Shown here: one piece after another, positions 1 through 11,300 of the stretch
Position numbering within the stretch: the stretch's first letter is position 1
Layout of the letters: the number at the start of each line of letters is the position of its first letter
Assembly (NCBI GenBank): GCA_030035585.1
Contig: CM057464.1
Location: 28,227,465-28,291,464 of the forward strand
Source of the DNA: Dugong dugon
Lineage: Eukaryota; Chordata; Mammalia; Sirenia; Dugongidae
Length of the DNA stretch: 64,000 bases
Direction of reading: 5' to 3'
Position numbers and translations under genes: made by a program
The notes under the pieces: model-generated
Database searches by the model: none
What the model saw: the letters and a program-made list of their open reading frames with translations, nothing else
Told to the model about the DNA's origin: nothing

Positions 1-372
1 TGCCTTTGAATTATGATGTTGGCAAAGAATACTAAAGATACCATAGACCTCCAGAAGAACAAACAAGTCTGTCTTGGAAGAAATACAGCCTGAGTGCTCT
101 TTGGAAGGGAGGACGGTGAGACTTCATCTCACATACCTTGGACATGTTGTCAGGAGGGACCAGTTCCTGGAGAAGGACATTATGCTTGGTAAAGTAGAGG
201 GTCAGTGAGAAAGAGGAAGACCCTCAATGAGATGGATTGACACTGTGACTACAACAGTGGGCTCAAGCATAACAACGATTGTGAGGGTGGTGCAGAACCA
301 GGCAGTGTTTCATTCTGTTGTACATAGGGTCGCTATGAGTTGGAACTGACTTAACAGCATCTAACAACAACT
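1..372 (+). mobile_element. RTE-clade LINE, 3' end of ORF and 3' tail
   Basis: This is the 3' terminal part of an RTE/BovB-like non-LTR retrotransposon, cut by the window start. Frame 2 reads a decayed C-terminal RTE region (FEL-CWQRILKIP-TSRR...), in which two expected Trp codons appear as TGA and TAG. It continues through the 'cttggacatgttgtcaggag' and 'gagggtcagtgagaaagagg' segments typical of RTE C-termini. It ends with the AfroSINE-like tail 'gggtcgctatgagttggaac' and a short (aac)n run. RTE supplies the enzyme that mobilises AfroSINEs, which fits the shared tail. It is a dead fragment. Confidence 0.8.
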
Positions 373-455
373 CTATTACTTTTTCTCTGCCTAGGAAATA
401 TATAATATGACATTTCTCAAAGATCTAGTCTAACAGTTAGCATAAAGTCAAGTAG

Positions 456-762
456 TTCATTCATTCATTTTTCATAAAACAAACGATTTCTGAGTCATTA
501 CCATATGCCAAGTATTGTGCTAGATATTAGGGATATGATGGTGACTGCAGACATAGTCCTGCTGCCCTCAATGAGCAGCTGCCTGGCAGTTAGTTTTCCT
601 GGGAAAATGAAAGAGATGATGTGGCTCCTGGAGGCATGGCTTACTCTGCTCTTCTCAGGTCAAAAAGGGCAAAGATTCTACAGCCATAAGAAAAGGAGGC
701 CCAGTGGTGGAGAACAGACAAATAAACAATTACAAGGAAATATGAGAAATGCAAGGATGTAG
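456..762 (+). repeat. L2 LINE 3' end, ancient
   Basis: The stretch resembles the L2 3' region: 'tcattcattcattttt', then '...gccaagtattgtgctagat...gggatatgatggtgactgcagacatagtcctgctgccctca' in scattered form, and a closing 'acagacaaataaacaa'. It is diverged, with an unrecognised stretch around 600-700. The small reading frame across it is a chance frame. L2 probably resumes at 1194 beyond the inserted SINEs. Confidence 0.5.
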
Positions 763-771
763 GTAGAGAGT

Positions 772-1184
772 AGCAACCCTCATGGCGTAAGGGTTAAGTG
801 CTTGAAAGGTTGGTAGTTGGAACTCATGTAGCAGCTCTATAGGAGAAAGACCTGGTGATCCGCTTCCATATAGATTAACCACCTTGCCATTGAGTTGTGA
901 TCAACTCATAGTGGCCCTATAGGACAGAGCAGAACTGCCCTACAGGCTTTCCAAGGCTGTAAATCTTGACAGAAGCAAACTGCCACATCTTTCTCCTGTG
1001 GAGCGGCTGGTGGGTTCAAATTGCTAACCTTTCAGTTAGCAGCCAAGCGCTTAACCACTGTGCCAACAGGACTTCTTCCATAAAGATTATAGCCAAGAAA
1101 ACCTCATGGGACAGTTCTACTCTGTCACTTGAGGTTGCTATTAGTCAGAATCAACTCAATGGCACCTAACAACAACAACCACAA
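772..1184 (+). repeat. AfroSINE, interrupted by a second AfroSINE
   Basis: A tRNA-derived AfroSINE is split into 772-877 and 1090-1184. The head carries 'ggttaagtgcttg', and the tail carries 'ttgctattagtcagaatcaa' followed by (aac)n. An imperfect 9-bp duplication (gtagagagt at 763-771, gtagagggt at 1185-1193) flanks the whole unit, so it inserted in the L2 first and was later hit by the reverse-oriented SINE at 878-1074. Confidence 0.85.
878..1074 (-). repeat. AfroSINE nested in another AfroSINE
   Basis: Reverse-oriented AfroSINE: on the + strand the tail comes first ('gatcaactcatagtggccct') and the head last ('gcttaaccactgtgcc'). A 15-bp target duplication with one mismatch (cttccatatagatta 863-877; cttccataaagatta 1075-1089) marks its insertion into the 772-1184 copy. 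Confidence 0.9.
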
Positions 1185-1193
1185 GTAGAGGGT

Positions 1194-1345
1194 GCTCTGA
1201 AGCACAAACAAGGAAGAACGAGCCAAGACAGTCTTAAGAGTACCTGGGACAAATTTCCCAGATGAAGTGACATCTAAACTGACACCTGAAAGATCAGTAG
1301 AAGCTAGACAGGCAGGGGCAAGATGAAATGGAGGAAAGGGGAAGT
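1194..1345 (+). repeat. L2 LINE 3' end, continuation
   Basis: Resembles the next part of the L2 3' end (gagggtgctctgaag..., gatgaagtgacatctaaact, gacacctgaaagatcagtag). It follows the 456-762 piece once the SINEs are removed. Highly diverged. Confidence 0.45.
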
Positions 1346-1361
1346 CTCTGTAGTTGTGGAG

Positions 1362-1428
1362 TATCTAGGTGGTGCAACAGTTAACATGCTCAGTTGCTCA
1401 CAGAAAAGGTTGGCAATTTCTTCCTATT
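1362..1428 (+). repeat. AfroSINE head fragment
   Basis: Only the tRNA-like head is visible (taggtggtgcaacagttaac, then aaaaggttggca). The body and tail are missing, so the copy is truncated at 3' or was deleted. Confidence 0.55.
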
Positions 1429-1439
1429 AGGACCTCAGT

Positions 1440-1641
1440 AAGCAGCCCTGGTGTGCAATGGTTAACAATTTGGCTGCCAACCAAAAGGTCAGTAGTTCAA
1501 TCCCACCAGTCTCTCTGAGGGAGAAAGATGTGGCAGTCTGCTTCTGTAAAGATTGTAGCCTTAGGAACCTCGTGAGGCAGTTCTCTGCCCTATAGGGCCA
1601 TCGCTATGGTCAGAATTGACTGGACTGGACACAACAATAAC
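1440..1641 (+). repeat. AfroSINE with target duplication
   Basis: Complete SINE: head 'gccctggtgtgcaatggtta', body, then tail 'ggtcagaattgactggactg' with 'acaacaataac'. A perfect 11-bp duplication (aggacctcagt) flanks it at 1429-1439 and 1642-1652. Confidence 0.93.
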
Positions 1642-1689
1642 AGGACCTCAGTGGAGAGGGAAGGCAAATTGCCACTGTTCTCTAGATCA

Positions 1690-1850
1690 GGGGTTGGCAA
1701 ACTATTTTCTGAAAAGGGACAGATACTAAATATTTTAGATTTCCTTTGTTGGATATTTGTTTCATTTGTTTGCTTGCTTTTTATAACCCTTAATCGTTCT
1801 TAGCTCCCAGCAGTATGAAAACAGCCCACCCAACAAAGTTTGCTTCCCTC
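1690..1850 (+). mobile_element. hAT/Charlie-type DNA transposon remnant
   Basis: Contains 'caggggttggcaaactattt' followed by 'tctgaaaagggacagatact', the 5' terminal repeat and first body segment of a common mammalian hAT MITE. A later piece near 1800-1830 (ttcttagctcccagcagtat) matches the distal body. The right terminal repeat is not seen, so the copy is incomplete. The exact family is not assigned. Confidence 0.55.
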
Positions 1851-2147
1851 TGCTCTGTATACTTAACACATTCTTAAACTGAAACAAAATTACAAAGAAT
1901 AAATCTATTAGACATAGTGAAGTTCCTTTCTACTATTCCAAAAAAGTCTATTTTCTTGTGAGAGACCTGAAAATAATTTTGAAATGGGTGCATGAAAATG
2001 AAAGAATCATTTTCTTCCTTCCTGAATAAAAAAGGAGTTCTAGTGGGCAACCAAAGTACAGTTAAATAAGCTTAGGAAAAGAGAGACAAGGCAGGTGCCC
2101 TCAACTGAAAGGATAATTAGGGCTAGTTACATGATTTCTCAGACTTT
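1851..2147. other. Unassigned AT-rich sequence
   Basis: No gene, RNA or recognisable repeat is visible. It may be older repeat decayed beyond recognition by eye. Confidence 0.5.
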
Positions 2148-2712
2148 TACCTGTATTTTGTTGGCTATGCAAAGGGATTCGACCATGTGGTTCATGACAA
2201 ATTATGGATAACACTGAGAAGAATGGGAATTACAGTACACTTAATTGTGTTCATTATGCATTTGCTCAATGCGTTTGCACCCCTCTGGGGAATCTGTGGG
2301 TTAGATATAAACTAGATTTTTGGAAAATAGATTGGAAAAAAAATTCAGTGGAAAGAAGCAAAATATATCCTATGACTTAAGACTCCAAAAGTAAGAACTT
2401 TTGAAAAACAAGCTCCAGAACAAATCTGTCTTGGAAGAAGCACAGCCAGAATGCTCCTAGAAGCGAGGATGGCAAGACTTGTCTCACATACTTTGGACAT
2501 GTTATCTGGAGGAACCAGTCCCTGGAGAAGGACATCATGCTTGGTAAAGTAGAGGGTCAGTGAAAAAGAGGAAGACCCTCAACGAGACGGATTGCAAAAA
2601 TAGGCTCAAACATAGCAACGATTGTGAGGATGGCACAGGACCAGGCAACGTTTTGTTCTGTTGTACATAGGGTTGCCATAAGTCGGAACCTACTCAACGG
2701 CACCTAAAAACA
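2148..2712 (+). mobile_element. RTE-clade LINE with internal deletion
   Basis: 2148-2280 translates to an RTE reverse transcriptase piece (YAKGFDHVVHDKLW...RRMGI). 2400-2712 is the RTE 3' end, with the same segments as the copy at 1-372 ('tggacatgttatctggagga', 'gtagagggtcagtgaaaaag') and the tail 'gttgccataagtcggaacct' plus (aac)n. The middle of the RT domain, including the YADD region, is missing or unreadable, so most of the element was lost. It has the same orientation as the first RTE piece. Confidence 0.75.
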
Positions 2713-3343
2713 ACAATGATCTCAGTGAAAATGAAAAGAGAGGGAGGGATCTAAAGAAACCAGTGTTTTAGTGCAAAGAGTTTTCTTAGGAGTTCAGAAT
2801 AAAAAAGGGTTTATACAAAAGACGAAAGGGGGAGTACGTAAGTACTAAAAAATAAGTGCAACATGAGCAAAAATCTAGAATAAACTGAAATTTGTATCTT
2901 CTCCCCTAAAAGCTGAAGTTTGTGGTTAGAAGTAATGGTGGGATTGGTATATAATTAGTGTTACCTGAATAGGGTCTGTGCCCTGGAGCAGTCGAGCTAA
3001 TAAAACATACTCCAAGTCAGAAAGAGAGAGAAAGTTTTAATTCAGGAAGTATACACCACCAGGGACTCAACAGCAATGCAGGCTATCCTTAGGTAGTCCC
3101 AAAGGGCATTTTTACATTAGAGTTTATATATGATTTTTACAAAAGTTATAAGTGTTGCTATTCATTCCAAGATAATTACAAGACACTCTTTATCATACTA
3201 AAGAGATAAGGAACCAGATATTTCCTTATCAGGCTAAAGATATACATCTCTGACATCTGGGCTCTAATCTTCCTGTGGGGGATCCTAAGTCATAAAACAA
3301 AGCCATTAACAAAGGTATGGGAAAAGGAGAAGGCAAAGAAAGA
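2713..3343. other. Unassigned; possible antisense LTR remnant at about 2960-3340
   Basis: The stretch after 2960 has an arrangement often seen in reversed endogenous-retrovirus LTRs (a 'aaagttttaattcagg' segment, then blocks such as 'ggctatccttaggtagtccc'). No TG...CA boundaries or target duplication could be fixed. The first 230 bases match nothing I recognise. Confidence 0.25.
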
Positions 3344-3943
3344 AAAAAGAAAAAAAGAAACTTACAGGTTCATCATGGCGTTAGTTACGTCAAGCCCTCA
3401 GCTGCCCATTTTGAAAAGGAGAAAACATGCTGGGGAGTATTAGGGTCACATTAGTTATTAGAGGTGGAGCAGGACTGGCTACATAATTTAGCAGAGCCAA
3501 GTGCAAAATAAAAATGTGGGACCCCTTGTTAAATTTATAAAAATAATTTCAAGATGGCTACAGCAGAGCTTTAAACTAAGCATGGAGCCTTGAGTGTGGA
3601 GACATAGACTCCTGAAGCAGGCCCTGGACTGGGGACTCAAGAATGCCCAAATCCATCCATCTCTGCTTCTTTTAAGGTTCTCAAGGAAGATATGCAAGAG
3701 GCAATAGCAAATAGGATACCAAGTACTCCTTTACTGTTAAGTGGGTTCCTGTACTCTGCAGAGTTCTATTAAACTGGGCTGCAGCACACAGGTTTTACTC
3801 TGGACATGAGTCTTTCTGCAGAGTGAGAACTGGGAATGCCTGAAGGTTCATATAAATAGAAGAGACAAAAAGAGCAAATGGCTGGCCTGCCCAGAGGGGA
3901 GCAATTGTGCTGGAAGGAAAAGCACACTCTAGTAACCTCTCCC
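3344..3943. other. Unassigned sequence, possible ancient DNA-transposon piece
   Basis: Around 3475-3640 the order 'gtgcaaaataaaaatgtggg', 'acccttgtt'-like text and 'aatttcaagatggctacagc' recalls a common old mammalian repeat, but I cannot name it reliably. The rest holds no gene that I can support. Confidence 0.25.
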
Positions 3944-3956
3944 ACTAGTAAATGTA

Positions 3957-4147
3957 TTGTTGTTAGGTGCCATCAAGTTGATTCCAACTCATAGTGAATC
4001 CACGTGACAGAGTAAAACAGCCCATAGGGTTTCCTAGGCTGTAATCTTTACAGAGCAGATAGCCAGGTCTGAGCAGCTGGTGGATTTGAACCACCAAACT
4101 TTTTGTTAGCAGCCAAGCACTTAACCATTGTGCCACCAGGGCTCCTT
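3957..4147 (-). repeat. AfroSINE with 13-bp target duplication
   Basis: Reverse-oriented full SINE ('ttgttaggtgccatcaagtt' at the left, 'gtgccaccagggctcc' at the right). It is flanked by perfect actagtaaatgta at 3944-3956 and 4148-4160. Confidence 0.95.
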
Positions 4148-4201
4148 ACTAGTAAATGTACACCATTCACTACCTTAGAATCCAATTAGATGGTAGTGCC
4201 T

Positions 4202-4652
4202 CTGTTACCCAAAGCAGGTCCTGCTTGGTGCGGCTTTTCGTCAATAAAGACACACCGAGGTGAGGAGGGAGGAAGAGCGTTTACTACAAGTGCGCAGTAC
4301 GGAGGTATACACTTAAATAAAGCTCCTGGAACAAAGGGAGGGAGAACCTTTTATACCGTCTGTCACAAGGAAGTACATACAAACATTATGGACTACACAG
4401 GTTATCATGGTGCACAGGTGCAGTAGGGCAAATTGCATTTTTTTTTTCCTTTGCTAAGTAGGCTAGTAAACTGGGTTTGACTGGTTGAGCCACACCCAGG
4501 GCTTTGAGGACAATGCACAGGAGGGGGCATGTTCCACTTGGTCTGAGCAGCTCCCATTTAAGCCACACCCAGTGGTATCACTTAAGGCTTTGATAATGAC
4601 TAAGCAGCTCCTGGTTACATTGGCTATTACCTCCTCTAGGGGCAGAACAAGG
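4202..4652 (-). mobile_element. Possible solo LTR of an endogenous retrovirus
   Basis: Non-SINE block whose left edge reads tgttaccc, as expected for the reversed ACA end of an LTR. It contains Pu/Py-rich and direct-repeat segments (gccacacccag occurs twice, near 4490 and 4563). The right edge is uncertain because a SINE follows at once, and no clean target duplication was found. No retroviral protein sequence is associated. It could be another long-terminal element or a composite. Confidence 0.35.
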
Positions 4653-4826
4653 ATTGTTGTTTGTTGCTGTTGTTGGGTGCATTCAATTAGATTCCAACTC
4701 ATAGCAACCCTATGTGACAGAGTAGAACTGCCCTGTAGGATTTTCTTGGCTATAATCTTGAAGGAAGCAGACCGCCAGGTCTCTCTCAGACTGCTAACCT
4801 TTAGTTAGCTGCCGAGCAGCTATAGA
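4653..4826 (-). repeat. AfroSINE
   Basis: Reverse-oriented copy: (gtt)n, then 'ttccaactcatagcaaccct' and 'aactgccctgtaggattttc', ending in a degraded head near 'gctgccgagcagct'. Confidence 0.85.
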
Positions 4827-5543
4827 TGTAGGAAAAGGAAGGCTTATTTTCCTGCCCCTCACCTCAAGTGTGATGGAAAGAGCTTTTAAAAACTATATTT
4901 GAATTTTAAAAGGAACAATGAAGGGCAGTATTTTCTTATGCTGAAACAATCTTCAGTAATCTACAAAGTTTTAACAAAGAAAAAAATTGAAGCCCAATAA
5001 AAAAGTGTATGAGCATCAGATAATGCAGTTTTTTAAACTGAATTTGTACCTAGAAGTAGACAAAATTTACAGTAAAACTTGCAAAAGCCAGAACCTGTGC
5101 AAGGTGGAAACCTGTCAGAGATGGAAAACTCAAATATTTTCCACTAAACAAATGATAGAAAAGTAGTAAGACTGCACTCTGTCAAAGATAAAAAACTTTC
5201 GAGACCCTGAAAAACAAGGCAGTCCCATCGAGTTCCGGCTCTCACAGGTTTCCTTGTATACTACTGGGATACTAAAGGAATTAATACATGTGCTTGCAGA
5301 GTCACCATAATTACCCTTTGAGAATTCATAAGACACATGAGGAGAAATGAAAAGCCTGAGCTGGGCAAAAAAAACCCTCAAATTTTTCAAAAAGAAGAAG
5401 TTTAATTCTGAAAGTAGGGACTAATAAACTTGAAATTGACTGTTGGTAAAATTGTGAACAAATACCTCTATACAAATAGTTTGCAGAGACTTATGTAAAA
5501 ATGAGATGATACTAGAAATCAGCATACGTGTACTGTAAATAAG
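4827..5543. other. Unassigned AT-rich sequence
   Basis: No gene that I can support. The segment 'gccagaacctgtgcaaggtggaaacctgtc' (5090-5119, quoted here only for position) looks like part of an old DNA transposon, but no terminal repeats were found. The 86-codon frame on the - strand has no recognisable motif. Confidence 0.35.
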
Positions 5544-5553
5544 TCCTTTCAAT

Positions 5554-5767
5554 CCAAAACCAAAACCAAACCCATTGCCATTAAGTTGATTCAACTCATT
5601 ATAACCCCATGTGTGACAGAGTAGAACTGCTCCAGAGGGTTTTCTTGGCTGTAATCGTTAAGGAAGCAGGTCACCAGGCCTTTCTTCTGCAGTGCCACTG
5701 GGTAGGTTCGAACTGCCAACCTTTAGGTAAGTAGTTGAGCACAAACCCTTAGCGCCACCCAGGGACC
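5554..5767 (-). repeat. AfroSINE with 10-bp target duplication
   Basis: Starts on the + strand with the reversed A/C-rich tail (aaaaccaaaaccaaaccc), and the reversed head ends in 'cgccacccagggacc'. Flanked by tcctttcaat at 5544-5553 and 5768-5777. Confidence 0.93.
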
Positions 5768-5869
5768 TCCTTTCAATTCAGCCTCTCTAATACAAGTGAG
5801 GAGGGAAGGGAGAGTGGTGGGTACAATTATGGTGGTAAATCAATGGAATATAGCAGAAATAATTCCAGC

Positions 5870-6390
5870 AAAATAATTAACAAAACCTATCATGCTGTCC
5901 TCGGGGATGAGAAGAAATGGTGACAGATGAATCAGCAGTTTGAAAAATTCAAAACAGTGTTGATATATTAATACATCAGAGTCAATTTGTCCAGGAGTCC
6001 CACAAAGCTCCATCTATCAGTGTCCTATTGGGCAATTTTATCAGTAATTTACATGTTGATACAGAAGGCATGCTTATGAAATTTAAAGATTACCCAAACT
6101 AGAAGGGATAATTAACACAATGGCTTCACTAAAGACTCAAAACTGTCTCCTCAGGCTGGAATTCAGGTTTCAAACCAACAGGTTGATATTTTGACTAGAA
6201 TAAATGTTAAGAGATTTTTTAGGGTTTTGAAAAATGGTACGAATACAGGAGGGAGACCAGGCCTGCAAGCAACACATAAATCAATACAAGACAAAACAAA
6301 AAGCTCAGAAGTTTTGATTGGTTATGTGTTAAAATGAACCAACTCTACAATGTAACTGTTGAAAAAGCTAACAGGGCTTTTCTGCTTTTG
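5870..6390 (+). mobile_element. L3/CR1-type LINE remnant (RT domain)
   Basis: 'gggcaattttatcagtaatt', then 'gcatgcttatgaaatttaaa', then 'agaagggataattaacacaa' parallels the CR1/L3 reverse transcriptase reading N/FISDL...GMLIKFADDTKLGGIANT. The catalytic FADD is decayed (aaatttaaagattac). Further on, 'caatgtaactgttgaaaaag' fits the downstream L3 text. Very old and non-functional. Confidence 0.55.
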
Positions 6391-6499
6391 ATCCATGTGA
6401 ATATTGCCTGCTGCCTTGTTTTTCTCTTTAAAACCCTTCACTGACACCCCTTCCCCTGCCCCATGCCAGGCATTCAAGTTACTGGTCTATTGTAGACAG

Positions 6500-6836
6500 G
6501 TTATTGTTGTTAGCTGCCATCAGGTAAGTCTCAACCCATGGCGACACCATGCACAAAGGTACAAAATGCTGCCCATTCCTGTGCCATCCCCATGATTAGT
6601 TACGGACGGGACCATTGTGATCAATAGGATTTCCATTGGCTGTTTTTTGGAAGTTGATCGCCTGGTCTTTCTTCCTAGTCTGTGTTAGTCTAGAAGCTCG
6701 ACTGAAACCTGTTCCGTATCACAGCAACACACAAGTCTTCACTGATCCACATGTGGAGTTGTGCAGGAGGTGCATTGGCCAGGAATTGAACCTGGGTCTC
6801 CTGCATGGAAGGCAATAATTCTACCACTAAAAAATA
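6500..6836 (-). repeat. Long AfroSINE-type repeat (variant body)
   Basis: Begins on + with 'gttgttagctgccatcagg' like a reversed RTE/AfroSINE tail. It then carries a body different from the other copies ('gatcaataggatttccattg', 'cctgttccgtatcacagcaa'). It ends with a reversed tRNA-like box, 'ggaattgaacctgggtctcc', about 130 bp further along than in the common type. Probably a distinct AfroSINE subfamily. No clear target duplication was found. Confidence 0.65.
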
Positions 6837-7620
6837 TCCCTCCTACAACTCTTCCATCTGCCACATTCAAGGCTATACTTCCCTGGCTTCACTGCAGACT
6901 CCTAGAACTGCTGTGGTGAGAACTACTGATCTCAGGAAAACTGAAATTAAAGAACACTGGCCACAGAGCTAAAGAAAGATGGGTGCGATTTAACAGAGGA
7001 TTGTGTAGCAGGCCAAAATACAGGACATGCTACCTACATAGACTTATATAAAATTAAAACTAACATCAAATTACACAGAACTTTCAGGACCACTAAAATA
7101 CATGCCATATATTTTCATAACAACTGTTGAATAATTTCTAAGAGTGCAAACAAAGTTAAAACAATGGTATTTATTAGTTGACTGTACAATTCACTAATTG
7201 GACAGCACACAGCATGAGACTGGGTGTTGTAGTTGGGATGAGACAGTATGGGATATTTATAGTTCAAGGAACAAAGAAAGTCAGGGAAGTCCAAGGGTTT
7301 TGATGAGTCCTTCAGATATTCACCAAAATGTCTCTTAAAATCCTTCTTCCTTAGAATTGTGTTTGGCTAAGAAGACAAATGACGCAGGTCTGAGAGTGTC
7401 AATGTCTGCCAACACCAGCTTGTCTGGAATATAGAGCCATTCTAAGGGGGTTCGTTACACAAAAACTTAAAAAAAAAACAAAAAACTTAGTTACTGTCAT
7501 TAAGGATTAGGTTACTTATTATCTTAAACATTTGCCCTAAGAGACCAGTTTTCACCATGCTCTCTGGATATGGCAGAAATGTTGTCCTCTCAGTTTCCAC
7601 ATTAGTATCTACACAGATTT
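6837..7620. other. Unassigned sequence
   Basis: No recognisable repeat or gene. An A-rich run at about 7467-7487 could be the reversed or forward end of a retroposed piece. Confidence 0.4.
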
Positions 7621-7979
7621 CTAGCCTCCATACAACACATATATAGGCACATAAATTAAATGTAAAACCAACCATCCACATAGCTGGATACAGGGAAGAT
7701 TTCTTTTATTATGACTTGCTCCTGATTCTATTTTTCCATTAACAGTAGACCCTACAATGAATACTGTATTTGACTGCGGAGGTATATTATCTCTAAGAAC
7801 ATTATGGATTTTTACGTCTCCACTCTCCATTTTAGTTATGCTATAAGATTTCAAAACAGATCCAAATAGCCCACTTCTGTAAGTGTGTAGGTCTTTCATG
7901 CTTTAGGAAACACCCATGTCCACAGAAGAATCCATATCTAAGGTTTCATTATCCATGGTTTTGACTTGGTTTTTAACTA
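7621..7979 (-). other. Coding-like stretch, identity unknown
   Basis: On the - strand, 7899-7621 is open for 92 codons from MKDLHTYRSG. A second open piece lies just upstream (about 7979-7905: VVKNQVKTMDNETLDMD) and ends in TAA ten bases before that ATG. The composition is mixed and protein-like, not a simple repeat, and it lies outside all L1 copies. It could be a fragment of a processed pseudogene or of an old transposase. I recognise no family, splice context or promoter, and a chance frame cannot be excluded. Confidence 0.2.
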
Positions 7980-8109
7980 CTGGTAAAGTCACGCAATGCG
8001 ATATTTTCTAAGAACTATATATATTAGTTTTTTTCACAATAAAAACAATTTTACATGATGTCAAAGAAGAAAAAAAAAGGTTAATCTGGCTTTTGGCCAA
8101 ACTATCAGG

Positions 8110-8191
8110 AATAGAACAACAGTTGTTTCCTGAGAGGGAGTTATGAGCACTGGCTCTGGAACAAGAATGTCAGGGTTCAAATGATAGCTCT
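8110..8191 (+). repeat. MIR SINE, left piece
   Basis: 'gagcactggctctggaacaa' and 'gtcagggttcaaatgatagc' match the MIR head and core. The rest of the MIR is at 13443-13640, separated by the nested insertions. Confidence 0.75.
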
Positions 8192-8318
8192 TCCCTCAGA
8201 CTTCTTATCATAAACTATGGAGGCCATAAGACAGTGAAACTACCTTTAAAGTGATTTTTTTTAAAAATCAGCCCAGAATTCTTTATCTAGTGAAATATCC
8301 ATCAAGAATGAAGGTAAA

Positions 8319-11300
8319 ACCCATAAAGAGACAGAGAGTGACAGAATGGATTAAAAAACAGGATCCATCAATATGCTGCCTAAAAGAGACACACCTTAGA
8401 AACAAAGATGTAATTTTATTAAAAATCAAAGGATGGAAAAAAATATATCAAGCAAACAACCACCAGAAGAAGAGCAGGAGTGGCAATACTAATCTCAGAT
8501 AAAATAGACTAAAACAAAATCCACCATAAAAGACAAAGAAGGGCACTGTATCATGATTAGAGGGACAATCCACCATGAAGACATAATCATAATAATTATC
8601 TACGCACCCAATGACATGACTCCAAAATACATAAAACAAACTCTAACAGCACTGAAAAGAGAAATTGATAGTTTCACAATAATAGTAGGAGACTTCAACA
8701 CATCACTCTCGGTAAAGGACAGACTATCTAGAAAGAAACTCAACAAAGATACTGAAGATCTAAAGGCCACAATCAACCAGCTTGTCCTCATGGACATATA
8801 TAGAACATTCCACCCAACAGCTACAAAGTACACATTCTTTTCCAACCCATATGGAACGTTCTCCAGAATAGACCACATCTTAGGCCACAAAGCAACCCTC
8901 AACAAAATCCAAAACATTGAGATAATAAGTATCTTCTCTGTTCACAACACTATTGAAGTAGAAATTAATAACAGGAAGATCAAGGAAAAAAAAAAATCAA
9001 ATCCATGGAAACTGAATAACAGCCAGCTTAAAAAACCTCTGGGTAATAGAAGAAATCAATGATGGAATCAAAAAATTGCTAGAATCAAATGAGAATGAAA
9101 ATACATCATACCAAAACCTTTGGGACAGAGCAAAAGCAGTGCTTAGAGGTCAATTTATAGCAATAGATGCAAAAATCAAAAAAGAAAGAGAGAAAATTAA
9201 AACATTAGCTACACAACTCAAACAAATAGAAAGAGAACAGCAAAAGAAGCATACAGCCACCAGAAGAAAAGAAATAATAAACATCAGAGCAGAAATAAAT
9301 GAAACAGAGAACACAAAAACAATAGAAAGAATCAACATGAGCAAAAGATGGTTCTTTGACAGCATCAACAAAATCAACAAACCACTGGCCAAACTGACAA
9401 AAGAAAAACAGGAGAGGACACAAATAACCCAAATACAAAATGAAATGGGGGACATTACAACAGACCCAAATGGAAAAAAAAGGATCATAACAGAAAACTA
9501 TGAAAAACTATACTCCAACAAATTTGAAAAGCTAGAGGAAACAGACAAATTTCTAGAAACATACTGCCTACCCAAACTTACACAAACTGAAGTTGAAAAC
9601 CTGAAGAGAACCATAAGAAGAGAAGAGATTAGAAAGGTAATAATAAAAAAAAACCTCTCAACATAAAAAAGTGCCGACCCAGATACCTTCACTGGAGAAT
9701 TCTACCAAACATTCAAAGAAGAGCTTATACCAATACTACTCAAACTATTTCAGAACATAGAAAAGGGAAGGATACTTCTGAATTCATTCTATGAAGCCAG
9801 CATAACCCTGATACCAAAACCTGGTAAAGACACCACAAAAAAAGAAAATTACAGACCAATATCTTTCATGAATATAAACTCAAAAATTCTCAACAAAATT
9901 CTAGCCAATAGAATTCAGCATCATATCAAAAAAATCATACACCACGACCAAGTGGGATTCATACCAGGTATGCAAGGATGGCTCAACATTAGAAAATCAA
10001 TCAACGTAATCCACCACATAAAATAAAAGACTCACATGATCATCTTAATGAAGAAAACACATATAACAAAGTCCAACACCATTCCTGATAAAAACTCTCA
10101 ATAAAATAGGAATAGAAGGGAAACTCCTCAACATAATACAGGGCATCTATACAAAACCAACGGCCAGCATTGTTCTTAATGGAGAGAGGCTGAAAATATT
10201 CCCCTTGAGAATAGGAGAAAGACAAGGATGCCCTTTATCACCACTCCTGTTTAACATTGTGCTGGAAGTCCTAGTTAGAGCAATAAGGCAAGAAAAAGAA
10301 CTAAAGGGCATCTAAATGGGTAAGGAAGAAGTGAAACTGTCCCTATTTGCAGATGATATAATACTATACATAGAAAACCCAAAAGACTCCACAAGAAAAC
10401 TACTGGAACTAGTAGGAAGATTCAGTAGCGTAGCAGGATACAAGATAAACGTACGAAAATCACTTGGATTCCTATACACCAATAAAGAGACCAAAGAAAA
10501 GGAAATCAGGAAAACAATACCATTTATAATAGCCCCTAAAAAATAAAATACTTAGGAATAAATCTTACCAGGGATGTAAAAGACCTACACAAAGAAAACT
10601 ACAAACACTACTGTAAGAAACCAAAAGGGACTTACATAAATGGAAAAACATACCATGCTCATGGATAGGTAGACTCAACATTGTGAAAATGTCAATTCTA
10701 CTCAAAGCAATCTACAAATACAATGTAACTCCATGCCAAATACCAACAACATTCTTCAAAGTGATGGAAAAGCTAATTATTAACTTTTTATGGAAAGGAA
10801 AGAGGCCCCAGTTAAGTAAAGCACTATTGATGAAGAAGAATAAAGTAGGAGGACTCTCACTACCTGACCTCAGAAACTACGCTACAGCTATGGTACTCAA
10901 AAGAGCCTAGTACTGGCACAACGACGGACACATTTACCAATGGAACAGAATTAAAAACCCAGATGTAAATCCATCCACCTACAGTCACCTGATCTTCAAC
11001 AAAGGTCCAAAGTCCATCAAATGGGGAAAAAAGTCTTTTTAACAAATGGTGCTGGCAAAACTGGATGCCCATTTGCAAAAAAAAAAAAAAAAAAGAAACA
11101 GGACCCATTCCTCACATCATACACAAAAACTAATTCAAAATGGATCAAAGACCTAAATATAAAACCAAAAACTATAAAGATCATAGAAGAAAAAATAGGG
11201 TCAATGCTAGGAGCCCTGATACACGGCATTAACAGGATACAAACCATAACTAACAACACATAGACACCAGAAGATAAGCTAGATAACTGGGATCTTCTAA

